Positions 13,176-26,733 of a stretch of 64,000 nt of DNA are shown here, in pieces; position 1 is the first letter of the stretch; every line of letters begins with the position of its first letter. A program made the translations under genes and the position numbers. The notes under the pieces are model-generated. The model was given only the letters and a program-made list of their open reading frames with translations. It was not told where the DNA came from and made no database searches. Origin of the DNA: Paragonimus skrjabini miyazakii (lineage: Eukaryota; Platyhelminthes; Trematoda; Plagiorchiida; Troglotrematidae); contig JTDE01000903.1 in assembly GCA_014338405.1 (NCBI GenBank), positions 83,389-147,388 on the forward strand. The letters run 5' to 3'.

Positions 13176-15327
13176 TGGAGATTAACCAAATCCCCGACTA
13201 CTCTACAGTGATGCAACATTTCCTGGGCTCTGGTATTAACCAGCCCGTTAAGTAAATAGATAGAGCACTTTGAGGAAGAGTCATAAGCCGTTGCTAACCA
13301 AAGAGCGTAATCAAGCCTAGGTGCCCAGCTCAAAGGAACGACGCTACCTTAACGAATCGGATGATCTGACAAAGCTGGACGGTCGACAGTCAGTCAGACA
13401 GGGAGCAAGCAACCAATGTGCAACGGCAACCACGTGTGACTAATTAGGCTTCGTGATAAAAGGTCAAAAGCACCAGACATTTCCTAACCACAATTCAAGT
13501 GAAGAAGCAGTTCATTTTTGTAAATAAGACCGGATATTCATCAAATCCTGTTGCCATAACTTAGCTTCAAAAACCTAGGCCCCAATGACGTCATCCCACT
13601 TGGTGGCAGACCGTTTGTAATATGAATGCTACTCTCGGTTACCACCAATTCTAGCTGCCATTTCCATCAGTTCACAACAACAATAATCAGGATGAATGCG
13701 TTGGTGTTTCACTTTATATCCGTTTTACGCACAATATATACATGAAAATGATGTCTAATTTGAGGATGCCGTTGTAGTTTGTGAACCCATGTAGCCAGTT
13801 GATCTAATATTACCAGCAAACGACAGTAAGCAGCCTGTAAGTAAGTATTAAACTTCGTAAAAAAAATCAGCATGCCACTGAGTTTCTTCATCACAACAGT
13901 TTGAACCATCCTTACTGCGCAATTTGCTTTGGCGAGCATCTTGATTTACTGCAGTCTACCAAGACCATTGTCAAGCTGACCAATCAGTAATAGGCGATAC
14001 AGCGTCCATAAAACTGTACGGGTTTGATTTCAGACCCAAGATACAGCCTCTCCTTCTCTTTCGTATGTGGATTTTAGATTCACGTAGAATTTATTAGAAT
14101 GTAAGCTATGAAATTCTTGTAGGAAGTTAATTGATGATCTATTAATCACTGGAGCAAAAATGCGGAATAACACTCACAGACCCTAGTTAAATACGGAATC
14201 ATCAGTAACATGATCCAATGGACTACTCTCTAAATGTAACTTTCTATCGAACCAGTTTCCAGAAATGCAAGACGTTACCACAGAGTGTATAACAAATAAT
14301 GATGTTGAGAATATTCCTCATATCACGTCAGTTGCAAAAAAAGGAAATTAACTCTTTGGCTTGCGATCAGACCTTGTTTACACCACTATTGTTGCTGTCC
14401 TGCATTACTATTTACATCAACCAGTCTTCGCTACTTTTTGTTTCCCTCTTAACAATCATCTTTTTGTGTTATCATTTTCAATTTACCATTTCTTCACTCA
14501 TTGATTCGGAGTTCTTCTCCTGTTCTCACTTCGATCGACAGACATTGTCTAGCTGAGGTGTTATGGCTAGTGACGTTAGGTAGTCTGGTAGACAGTAAGG
14601 TAATTATGACAAATCCACAGATATAACGCCCTAATGATGTGCACTTCCGTCACAGTCACATTTTCTTCCAAGAATCAGATCTCATCTGGTTTATCCGATT
14701 TCAGACCACCTATTTTACTTCGTTAACAGATTCATTTTAGGCTTCCGCAACTATTTCGACTTCCAAAATGTGTTCAGTAACGTTCGTACTGCTCTACTGT
14801 TGCACAATACCGAATGATACCGTCATAAATACGAGTTCTACAGAGCAGAACAACAACATGCGACTAGTCTAGTTGATTGGTTCATAAAGGAGAAAGTGGC
14901 AAACTACTAATCGAATTTTCCATCAATTTTTCGGTAAGAACGGATTGAAGCCACAACGTATTTTGATGTTGCTTTTTTCTACTTCTCTCGTTCTTTGTCT
15001 TACAAGGTAATAGACAAGAGAAAAACGTAATGAACTTGGCAGTAAATCAAATTTGCCGTCAAGTAACACTGTTAACCAAACTGCTTAATTTGGATATAAA
15101 TGGATTTCTAAAGATATCACAATTTTCAGCCCGGCATAATAGTTACAGTCAAAACGGCGAAGAGTGACAAAGTCTCGTGACAAAGTCTCCCAACAGTTAC
15201 ATACGTCCAAGAGTTTCTAAAGCTGTTCTCTAATGATAAAATATTTGACTCAGCCACCGAGACCATGGGCACTTACAGGCTGTGAAATACGAGTCATTTG
15301 TGCTCAACGTTAGCATGTGTATTTTGA
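13176..15327. other. No recognisable gene; anonymous DNA before the assembly gap
   Basis: The first 250 bases after SINE copy A are GC-richer than the surroundings and could belong to an older insertion, but I cannot name it. Short minus-strand (13709-13939) and plus-strand (14299-14556) open frames show no domain; the latter is hydrophobic, as expected of translated T-rich DNA. Confidence 0.45.
15164..15189 (+). repeat. Exact 13-bp tandem duplication
   Basis: GTGACAAAGTCTC occurs twice in direct succession (15164-15176 and 15177-15189). It looks like a replication-slippage duplication. No function is suggested. Confidence 0.85.
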
Positions 15328-15427
15328 NNNNNNNNNNNNNNNNNNNNNNNNNNNNNNNNNNNNNNNNNNNNNNNNNNNNNNNNNNNNNNNNNNNNNNNNN
15401 NNNNNNNNNNNNNNNNNNNNNNNNNNN
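15328..15427. other. Assembly gap (100 N)
   Basis: Exactly 100 undetermined bases, the usual placeholder for a scaffold gap of unknown length. Any open frame running across it is an artefact. Confidence 0.99.
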
Positions 15428-18400
15428 AATCTTGGTAAACCTTCTTCGCAAACTGCCTTCCATAGCCGCACATTCTAGTCTTGTCCATTGTGGCCAAAGC
15501 TGTTGTTGATGTATCCCGAAACGACTTGGAATTCTTTAATATATTCAGCCCGACTATTCCCACAGGGAAATAGGTCTGGCCAGCATTCGAAAATGTTGCT
15601 TACGTTCTTCGGAATCGTAAGTCCCGTTGTAATAATATATTTTAGACTGGTCACTTGTCCCAGCTGAAAGTGATCACATATCCTGTTGACTGGATTAGAT
15701 TGATTGAAGATTAAATGAAGATTGAAGATCGCTAACGTCTGATTGTAGTTTTTGCATTCGGAGAGATTTTCCAGTTATGTCTTTTTTATTCAATTTGCTT
15801 GATTATCTTCAGACATTCAAGCTTCTTAGTTAAAAATGGAAAATTTTTCCGTGGAATTCCTTTTCAATCGTTATGATTGCGTTTATGAAACTTGATCACG
15901 TGATTTGCTGCGGAGTAATGCAGTGATACTGTTTGCGTTTGTCAAATCATAGCTATTATAACACTAATCGAATTTTTGTCTGGTTAGCCGGAACTGCTTC
16001 ATCGACATACATAATTATTATTAACAGCTGCACCATAAGTTTAAGATGACTGCACAAACAGCAAATTAATGAAATTATCTAACCCTACTTGTAAGTCATC
16101 ATTTCACACTTGTTGCCGGCGTTCAGTTAGAAATGAAAGATTCCAGTTAATGCATTATAGCTTCAAAATTCGACCTACTGTTGTAATTTTCTATCGTACT
16201 GCTTCTGTTTAGATGTCCTTGCTACCAGATGTTTCATCCGGTCAGAAGCGAGCAACGCACTGAAGGAGATACGTGATGTGTATCGGACCGCCAGTTGGTA
16301 GTGTATACTAAACGTAATGAAAAAATATAGGGGTGAACATCATTAACAAGTAAAGGAATGAGGTGAATTATCATTAAAACCAACATTCACAAGGACAGAA
16401 ATGTATATGTGTGAGTTTTGTTCAGTGTGCTTTAGGTGCGTGTTACACATATATAATTGTGTGATTTGTCCGTCAGTCGAGTGACGTTTGAAGCAACATC
16501 CTCATAACAACTGTCGTACGTCATACATTGTGTCACCTGGAGACGTTTCCACAACAGCTTAGGATTGTATTAACTATTTCTTCGATGTTAGTCAAATAAG
16601 TTTTTGTTCGTTTTATATGTTTGTGGCACAATGACTCTCTACGTGCCCATGCCACAGTCCTGATGGATATTTGGTTTTCATGAACTTTTACGTACGCGTT
16701 GGAGCTTTGGAGGTGGATAATCGACAATATTTTTTCTGTGTCTTACTCATCTTCACCAGGCAATGAGATCAACTTAACGTCAAAAACGATCGAAACGAGC
16801 TGTTAAGTTCTTTAAGGGTTCCACGAAGGAATCTGTTAGGTTCACATGTTTGTCTCCTTCTGTGTTCATGGCTAAAATGGATAACTGATTGCGTGCCTAT
16901 CATATTTGACTTGCCGGGGTATAAAATATACGCTTTGCAGTAAGTCGGCTGTTGCATAGGGCTTACAGAACTAGTCACCTCCTCGATGTTTTCTGGCAAG
17001 CATTCAACCACGCAACCACATGAGACAGTTGAGAAGAATATAATACTGGGGATTCACTACAAAGGAGAGGTGACTATTTGTGTTCTAAAATGAAGGGACT
17101 CCTTGATGGTTAGTATACTTGCCAAAAGAGTACTAGGTAATTTATTAAAATTGTCCTTGAATGAAGCAGACGTTTCCGCCCAGACTTTACTCATCAGAGA
17201 ACATATTTTTAACCAGACAATTTTAAAATAAAACTTAACAGGAAACAAGCGAAAACATCTACCTGTCAACATGAGGTTTGACTTACTCGTGCATGATAAA
17301 CATGGACAGTATATTATGGAAAAACATCGCGTGCGATGTGACTCATGGCTGTGTGATACAACTTATGTGATTTGTGATAACCAAATATTGAGATGTGTTT
17401 TGAATAGTTGCAACTTCAAATTCATCGCTTTCAAAATTACAGTGAGCTTAATTGTAAGCAAGTTGTAAGAATATATTGTCAGTAGCTTCATTGGACGACA
17501 TTTTCGTTCATTTTTTCCGAAATTACAAACAAGCAGAACGGAAAGTAGCCCACCTGTTCACAAAACGGATAGCATAACTTCCAATAAAAAGAGGACAGCA
17601 GACTGCACCGCAAGTACTACCGAAACTTGAGAAGGAAGATTGGATCTGATGCAAAGTCTTCAAAAAATCCAGTCTTAAGTATTGTTGTTGTGAATAGCAT
17701 TTCCACGGTAACCAATTTCGTAATCATACACTCACACAACATTATGTGGATTAACGTAATACATGCGATTGATGCGATATCGTTCAAACTGTGCGCACTA
17801 GGTGTTGAAATCAAACTACTTTCTGAAGTTTACGTCATTACTAAAATAACCAGGAAGTACTTATCATTTGGTTAAAGGAACATACATTGTTGACAATCAC
17901 GCACGGTGAAAGTCTGATTTATTGTGGTACAATGATTTCGAGTGATAATCTTTGTACGTGTGTTATCCAGTAATCTGATCATCACTGATTCGGAATGTAG
18001 AAGTTTCAGTAGGCCATGTCAAACTTAACACATGTGATGCCCTGGATATCTCTCGAAAGATAGATGGACGTGGAACTAGCACCGTGCTCACTTCCAGCTC
18101 AGTACCATTCTGTGATTTTGGAATGTCTAATACGCTTTTTATACGGATCACATTATTGTATTACGTCTATTATGATAATCACCTGAAAATGAAGGTTTTT
18201 CGTGTGTATATCAGTAAAGGTCAGTGACGCATCCACTTCGAATCTAAATTCACATTTGCTTGAAAACTATGCCCATTCAAAACAGTACAGCAGATAAAAA
18301 CAGGTTACATTATTGTGTGCTTATCACTCAAAGTTGAAACATTGAAACTCTTGGATTTTGTGAACCTCCAAGTTGCACGTATCACACGTTTGCCCTCACA

Positions 18401-21400
18401 TGTGAAGTAAATTATGTTAGGCTCCGTTGGCCGTCTTTGGAATTTATGTATTATGACGTCCTCTACCTCCCGTAATCTGAACGTAAATTCTGCTTCCTTG
18501 TATCTGTTACACGCAGAGTTTGTTTCTTGGCTGGATTATGTACTTCTTCATTTCGTTCCTTATTCCTGTAGCACCTCAATGACAAATCCACGTTAGTCTA
18601 CATTGAATTAATGTCCACGATAGCAACCCCACTTCTCTGAGCATTCGAAAATGTTGTATTTGACTTACAGACCATTAGTGCAGTTGTTACAGTTTTTCAT
18701 CTCTGTTTGTTAAGTAATAAACGGTTGCTTAGCTGATCATCGTTCATATCAAGTTGAGGTAATTTTTTCGATTTGTGATAATGGTTCTGAGATAGGGTGT
18801 CTCGAAATACATATACATCATACATACAAATACACCAAAACTCCAGCTATAAAGTTTTGTTCGCATTCACATCACACGTAGTTTAATCTGATGAACACGA
18901 CTGGTAAGTGAAAGTCGGTCTGAAAAGTATAACATAACTAGACGTATAGAAACATTGATAAGTATACTGCAGGCGCTAATCGTAGAAAAAATCGCTGTCG
19001 GTGCTTGTTTTTTATCCCTGTCGACTGTTTAGAAATGTTTGCATTTGTTGCTCGGCTAGCACGCAATTCCGTCACCCTCAAAATCCCTCTACGTCATGTG
19101 GGAATGTGCGGCTAATACACAAAATGATGATACAATATAATACTGGTGTTAATTACGTCGAATGGATTAATCCACTTTACGGGTAGTCACGCAGGTGCTT
19201 GTAGTCCAACCCTTTGTTGTCAGAAAGTCCCAAATGGCATGAAAATTCCACAAATAAAACTGCCCTCAAAATATGTCTAGCAACTTCCGGTTTCGTTGCA
19301 CAATCCCACCTCCTCAGATAGTCATTTCTATCGAAATGCTTCATCAAACTTGTTGCGTATGTTGCATATTCGGTGAGGACCATTCGAGAGACACGAGAAC
19401 ATTCCAGTAAAAAAATGAACAAAAGTATACAATGCAAAACAGCTCTGATCTTCGAGCTCAGTAGTTTAACAGCACGGAATGTTTTCGACGGGAGTTTTTC
19501 TACAAAAGCAGACGGATGAGCTACCTTCATTTGCCATGGTTGTTGCACATATCAGCTGGCGAGTGCACCAGAACAGTAGACATGAATCACGGCCTATTGG
19601 TAATTAGGCGGTGAACATACTTGTAGATCAAAAACATAGAAGACACGTTTCGGCTGATCACAAACGCTTCATACGGCTCCTGGCCAAGATGTTACCTGAA
19701 TGGCTTATATCTGAAAGTAGTCGTTTTGCCAAACTGATTTATGAAACAAAAGTCGCTTGTGCTCTCTGTACAACTGTAATATGAATGAGCAGTGCACAAA
19801 ACGGTTTGGGATTTTACTTCTGAATAATCGAGTTATTTACGTGGACCTGTTTTGTTTTCCTGTTAGTATGCTCCCGTAGCAAAAACCACCTGCTGGGAGC
19901 TCAAAAGTCTGATTCTCAAAGAATTATTCGCATTGGGACGTGCGAGGATTTTACTCCAAGACAATTAGATTGACATGGCGGATTAAGACAATGCTACGTT
20001 ACTAGGGTTGCTACATAATACAATAGCTGACGATTAATTTTGAGCGCTCATCAACGGTGCTATTGGCATGCAAATTTCTTCCGATAGATTTAACTTCCAA
20101 TATGCGGCGAAGGTTGTGCTGTCATCTTACGGTGATGAATTACCTTCATCTGTCAAAATGAACAATACTGAAATAGACATGTATCTTGAGCCAAAACGAT
20201 GGGGGAGAAAGAAAAATGCTCGGCAACACATTATCCAATATTTTATGCAGTTCATAGGTAGAATCGTATGTTGACTCAGTTATTGTTGAGTAGTTCGTGT
20301 GCAGGAAAAATTCAACAATCTATATTTAGAATTTGGAACTTCCTGGTTAACAGAAAGACCTCATACGTTACGTTATATTTGGGTCGAGTATTAAATGTTT
20401 GACGGTACATACTTTACGGACGACTGTTCACTGGATTACTGCTTGAGAAAATAATAAACACATGCAGTTATACTCTTTGATCCCTGTTTCACGCGCACGA
20501 TCTAAATAAATACCTTAAACTAATTGGACTTGGAACCAAAATTATACCCTCCGTGAAGTATACTGTACAAAGGGCTATGTTTGAAAAACACCGTTTGATA
20601 ATCGAATCAGTCATTTAGCCTACAATTGTTTGGTGCAATGAAGGGAACATATATACTGGAACATAACATTCATCAGATTTTAGCTTGTCAGGGCGGTGTG
20701 TAAGAATTACCCTAGAACAGTCCGTTTATTGGAGTATACCATGTAGATCTGTTTGACAGCTTCCACCTCTTACTTAGTCTGTTTCATACTGAAATAATAG
20801 AGACATTTGCTGACTGATTTGTTGCGATGTGACAATAGTGAGTATTGGTCATGGAGTTGATTCGTCTGGATTAAACACCACCCGCAGCGTTTTGTATCCT
20901 CCTATTTTATATAAACTTAACAGTCAACCTCTTTCGAAATGAGGTACTGCACTGAAGTGTGACCCTTGTTACGTCTGCTCAGTATTGCGCATGCTTGTTA
21001 GGAACGGGATAAAAACTCCGTCTACCTTTCCAGGTATCAGCCACGTTAATCAATGAGCGATTGTTTTCACTGTAGGTCCGAATTAAATGTCATACCATAA
21101 CATGTGTCTATGAGTCCTCGTGAGTAATACGACGATTACCTACTTCTCTCGAGACAAGACCCACCGACCAATCTGGTAAGTACTACCCTGAACAACTCAT
21201 CGGTTACTGACAAGTATTTGTGAATTTAGCGATGGTACACACAGTTTCTAAAAGCTTCATCAAAGCATCGTTTGATTCTCATTCTGTTACTGGAAAGGCT
21301 ATGTGACAAGCCCTCCTAAATACAAAAACTACGCTCGTTGTCTGTTTCGCTCATCTCACAGCATCAGTATCGATATTTTTAGATAGTTGTTTCACTAGTA

Positions 21401-24400
21401 GGATCTTTTAAAGCCTAGGTTTTCTTTTCAAATTTTACTGTTGTACCTATTTTGTTTATATCGAGTTAAAGTAAGCTAATTTCAGAAACGATGTGTCAAT
21501 ACAAAAGCAACTAGGGTGGAACGTAACTTTCACATGTTTTTATATATAAAATCCTTTTTTTTTACTTTTGCTGTTATACACACTTATGTGTGATTGCTAT
21601 ATTCGCCCGCTTTTGAGCAGTGGTAAGAATAACCTAGCAAGTCAATGTTTTCTGGCTACCAACATCACCGTGATAGGTGCGTGTATGTACTTGTTCGGAA
21701 AAGACCACGGTCCTGACCAACTAGATTCACATAACACAAATTTCATTTTCTTACCTTTGTAGGATTGCTTACTGGATCTCCTGTTCAATAGAACATCGCA
21801 TCCCGGTGTCTTCAGTTCGTACCAGTCTACAGTTGGTCGGCATTTCAAAACAAAACAAATCAAAATAAACATTATCTGAGTACTTTACAATTTCTCATTC
21901 CTATTGAAAACCAAATAAAGGCCTAGTTATGCGTATATCACATTGTACTTTTTATGACTACGTAACAGTGACCTGGCATCCGCGTGATGAATGATGCTGG
22001 TTAATTGTGGTTCGACGAACTGATAACTTATTTATGAAATTGAAACCTATTGCTAATGGTTACTGGCAGTCAACTTGGGACCGACCCAGAACTATCCTTG
22101 GGAAGGTACTATTTTAAACTTCTAAAACTCACTTATTGACATTGACTGTATCATCGTTGCTGATCCCTTGATTGATTCTGATCAAGGCAAACGTTCTACC
22201 GATGTTACCACCACTATATGTGTTCGAAATAAACAAACTGTAATCACTTATATGCTTCAAACGACTTGCTGGAGGTATACCGATATGAAGCATTGCCGAA
22301 AGGGTTCGCGAACATCCGCCAAACTAACTTACATGCCATAAAAATGAACTACGGCACCGTCCATTATATCACAATCAAACAACTTCCCGTATATGCTCAT
22401 CCACGTTGACCAATCCTGAATAACTCAAAAGTTCCAGACTGCACATTCTTAAGTCGCCGTGCTTGAGCATTATTCGTCTCTCTAACAGTTCCTAATTTTG
22501 TCATCCATATATGATGTACAGAGTAAGTGTAGGAAAACTGGACGACCCTTTGTTGTTACCGTCAGTTCACCATCGCCTGATAGCAGACAGCTTAGTTTCT
22601 GTTAGAGAATCACATTAGACAGAAACACCAACGCGAAGACAAAAAGTGATATGCCAGTCAATGAAACCTACTGGCACAAATCAGTGTTATCGACGTAACC
22701 AATTACAGTTGCAATCGAGTACGACATCTACTTCCAAATCATAAACACTTTAGAATAAAACGCTGTAATGCCTAACAAAGTAATATCTGTTGAAATTGCC
22801 TCCAACGCCTACTTTTTATGGGTCAAACAGAATATGACGCCACTTCGACCAAATAGAAAAAGACTGACTGAACAGCTGTCGTGGCATGCACATATATTCG
22901 TTTGTTTAATTCGTAAGGATACAACCAAAAAGTCATCTGTAATCACTGCATGAAGAAATCTAGAAGAAAACCGACCGCAACACATGCACATTCGTAATTG
23001 GTTGAAGTTGGTTACACTGTTCTATGAGTAGTTCACAAATCTTGGCAACACATGTTGACAACTTGGAGGTTTCCCCACCGCTTTCATATAAACTTCATTA
23101 TTAGCACCACTGTTTTGCTGTTTTCGCCCAATAACATAAGTTCTTAAATGTTACGACTACCAATGAATATAATTTGATTCAAAACAAGATAGAGCCAACA
23201 TGTACTCTCTGTCTTCAGCGGTGTTCATCAAATGTTGCCACTCGCATTTCTTCCATGGATTATGGTCTCGGCAGTCACACTACAGCTTTAGTCGGATACA
23301 CCCGTCTATGATAACTGTTATCGCACAACATTTAATCCGCTGAATTCCACATTCCTCGAAATCGCCAAACTTTTGTTCTGGAAAAATTCTGACCATTACT
23401 GGAGTTTCCTTGTACTGCGACTGCACTAGTTCTGGCTCTTTAACTTCACTACGAAAATATCTATACAGTAAAATTATTGACCGGGTCGTTCAAAAAGTCA
23501 TGAGTCCCTCTAAGGAGACTCCAAATGTGCCTAAACAAAATGCCTGGATAAAAACTGTGTAGTTATATGCATATCAGAAGCGAAAATCTACCGCTTTTTC
23601 TACCAGTTAAAATGCTCTTTGTTTTGATTTGACAATGCTCGGGGTTAACCATTTCTGCCAAGGGACAATCTCAGGCCTAGATCTCTCCCTGTGTACAGAG
23701 TAGACGCGATCAGAACAACTCTGTTGGGGCGGCTGAGTTGTCTACATTATTTGGAATAGTAGAGAAAATACATTTCTATTTTGATGGACGTTTATTATAT
23801 ACTCGCATGCTTCTAAAATAAAGTCTCATCTCGAAGAGGTGTTGGTATCACAGGTAAAAAGCTTTGTGCGGAACTACTCACAGTTTGACTAGCAAGTTGC
23901 TCACGAAATGGGAAGTTCGGATTGTCGGCACTGGGAGGCAAGAGAAGCTGAACGGATTCAAACGGTTTTTTAGAGTTCATTAACTGTTCAGTTGGCTGAT
24001 TGAACTATACAAGAAACTAATACTTGCACATAGAAAGACACCCATGTTTTCTGACAGTTGTATCCTCAAAAAGAACAACATCTGAGTTACATGCAACCTG
24101 TATGCCATCTATTCAGTTATTCGATTATTCGACCTTTTGAACAGAAAATAATGCAAGCTGTTTGACGTAAGATAAACATTCGTCTCGCTACATTATGTAG
24201 CCTTGACAGCGTTAGCCCATAACAGGGCTAGACAGGCGGGCTTACCGTATCACACCGTGTCTATAGTGATTTAAGGTGAAAATTTATCACTTGATTCGAT
24301 GATTGACGACGGCATGAACTAGGGTTTCATCCTGTATCCTAATACCACGTTCAGAATAGTGTGCACTCCTATGAAAATGAAATGAAACCGTCCAAATTAT

Positions 24401-26271
24401 TTTCAAATAGCGGTGAAAACATATGAGGCAAAAAGTCTTTTATGGTAGACAATAAATCCAGCTGGAAGTGAATATAATACACAAATGTCATTCTTATCGT
24501 TATGTATTTTAGGCAAAACTATCGAATACCTCGATGTTTATCTTAAAAAATTGAAAGAAAAGAGTACAAATTCTATTTAGTTATGTCACACTCCCACCCA
24601 GTGATACACAATAAACCCAACACCTTCTTTTCAGATAACTAAAGATTACACCCATTTCGTTGCATATTTTGTCAGTTATTTCTGCAGGTTCGTTAACTAA
24701 AAGATATCAAGTTCGTCTTTTCATCGTTGGAGGATATCCTAAGACGCAGTAAAAGCTTTATTTTGTAATTGAACAAGAGGTGATTTTACGGTCGTTATTC
24801 AGATGCTATCAATACTTCTGTGCTCCTGTTCTACGTTCTTATCTAAGTCTATCACTGTAATTTCGTTTCACTTTGCTCCTCGTGAGAGAAAGCAGGCTTA
24901 TTCAGTAATTCCTAGTCAGATCAAATACGAACTAATAAACCATAGGTGGTTACGTTTTATTCTCAGTTTTCAACCTCTTGTCTTGCACACGTGATTTACA
25001 CGAATGCGTTGCTGAGTTATTTCTAAACTTTTGTCTCCCAAGATGCATAGGTTTTACCTCCAGGCCCAGCGAAACACTTGGAAGACATACGAATAAAAAA
25101 CGATCACAGCTGACACCATGTTGGACAATTTTCATCTCAATTCGAGGTGAATGTAGAATGTAGACATTATGTTTGACACACAACCCAGCAAATGGTGGTT
25201 GATCATTGTGTAACCACAGATAGAAGAAAAAACTGAACGCGGGAGAAAGAAGTTGGTGTGCATTTAAATACTTTGAAGCAGTGAACGTCGAATTTCAGTT
25301 GATGGCGATTTTATATGATCAGGAATACAGACAACCATGTGCTTCAATATTTTAACTACAAACCGATGGGATACAGGTTGATCACGATAGCAAGCGGATA
25401 AGACAGGGAGAATTCAAATAAATTGTTGATATGTCGTTTGTGCTGCAGTATTTTATTGGTTGATCTCTGTGGGTTTCCTAGCGAGTTAATAAACTTGAGA
25501 TCAAGGTTGGTTAAGACATTTTGAAACACGGTTGCTCACAGTTCATCACTCATTTGGTCATAGGCAATTAACATGTTTATATAACTCAAACAATTTGATT
25601 GCTTGTCGAATAACTCGTCAAAGATATTCTGTAACAAAACACATTACGCCATCGACGTTGTAACACAATATTCCTCAACTAAAACCAGTTTGTTCAAGTG
25701 CAACGTCCACCATGGCATTGGGCGGACCAAATGAATGGCCAACCACCGACCTTGGCATGAAAACTTTCATTAAACGCAAGCCAGATATGTTATTTCACTG
25801 TAAGTATTCGACTGAACATTTGACCAAACTACTTCATTCATCCATATAGTTGTACTTACTTATGGATAAATCCAGATAAAACAATTTTGAGTATGTAATT
25901 CTTTTCACGAATTTTCTTTACTGAGATCGATTGTATCAAAAACAAAATATCCTCTATTTTTGAGTTATGGCCAACTTTTCGTGCTCTGCACAAATCAGGC
26001 CTTGGTATGGAAATCTCCATGGCTTAACCAAAAACAGCTCAGACAAGCATCAAAATGCATTTCAGTTTAACTCAGTTTACACAGACAGCACACTGAGTGA
26101 TAGGTGATTTGTTGGTGTGTACAACAGAAATCGTTTAGACTAAGGCATTCCATTACTGGTAATCATTGAGCGCAACTTGGGTTCGTGTAGCAGATTCGTT
26201 GTTACATTTTCCAACGAGAAAGGAGGAATCGGGTAACTTGTCAGTAACAAATATTACTAATTTATACCCAC
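15428..26271. other. No recognisable gene
   Basis: About 10.8 kb of anonymous DNA. Open frames of up to 123 codons occur (minus strand 19177-19548), but none has a motif I recognise. Around 25712-25800 a Kozak-like start (CCACCATGGC) leads into about 30 codons and then a donor-like GTAAGT; this could be a short 5' exon but has no other support. Probably intronic or intergenic with old, unrecognisable repeats. Confidence 0.45.
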
Positions 26272-26453
26272 CATTAATATCACCCATCATTTTAATTGTG
26301 TAAGCAGATGAAAGTGCTGTGAAGGTTTCCTTCAACAATGTTAGCAACGGTCCGACACTTGTCAACTTCATCGAGCGCCACGCATTACCGGTAACGTTTG
26401 TCACGGATTGCAGAATGCCACAGGGTAAAAAAATTTCATACGCCATCTTTGCA
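26272..26453 (-). other. Possible internal coding exon (minus strand)
   Basis: On the minus strand a pyrimidine-containing tract ending in CATACAG precedes 182 bases that stay open for 60 codons and end at a donor-like GTGGGT. The translation is amphipathic and protein-like but not recognised. A second candidate lies just upstream on the same strand. The splice phases of the two do not join directly, so a missing exon would be needed or one call is wrong. The evidence is frame length and splice-like borders only. Confidence 0.2.
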
Positions 26454-26588
26454 CTGTATGAAAATATAAGTATCCCGGTGCTATTGTCATAAAATTTCAG
26501 GTTATCGGATCTAGACAGGATAGAACATCTTTAAGAAAAGATATTTAAAAAAGTAAATATATTATGAAACAGTGATCTCATCAAGTAC

Positions 26589-26733
26589 CTCAGAAAAATG
26601 TTCCCCACTTTTTTTGCAATACGTCAAAAAGCTGTTACTGGAAGCTGCTAGTAATTCGCCCAGAACAGCAGACATGGTAACTACTTGTATTTTTACAAAT
26701 GTGTCTAATTTTGTCGTTGTTTCAAGTTGATGA
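26589..26733 (-). other. Possible internal coding exon (minus strand)
   Basis: 145 bases bounded by an acceptor-like TTTCAG and a donor-like GAG/GTACTT, open for 48 codons. The translation has alternating polar and hydrophobic residues suggesting a helical segment. The family was not recognised. The polypyrimidine tract is weak. It may be chance. Confidence 0.17.

Noticed and set aside
15230..15563. Open frames crossing 15328-15427
   Set aside because: They consist largely of undetermined bases in the assembly gap.
16753..16808. Eight-base inverted repeat AACTTAAC/GTTAAGTT around a GAAAC motif
   Set aside because: It looks like a hammerhead frame at first sight but lacks any CTGANGA strand. 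A simple inverted repeat of this size is expected by chance in 64 kb.
17169..17197. Minus-strand CTGATGA followed by GAAACGTC, hammerhead-like
   Set aside because: Core words are present but the flanks do not form stem I and stem II is at best two or three pairs with an extra G. Treated as chance.
19177..19548. 123-codon minus-strand open frame as a gene
   Set aside because: The translation shows no family motif and no supporting exon structure.
19640..19690. Minus-strand sequence resembling a PLE-type hammerhead variant (GCCGAAACGTG with ATGAAGCG upstream)
   Set aside because: The first core strand has two changes (CGTATGA), the cleavage base would be G, and neither stem I nor stem II can be drawn. 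It may be a decayed relative but cannot be supported.
25712..25800. Short 5' exon with Kozak-like ATG and GTAAGT donor
   Set aside because: Only about 30 codons, no similarity recognised and no downstream exon on the same strand nearby. Noted in the region description but not called.
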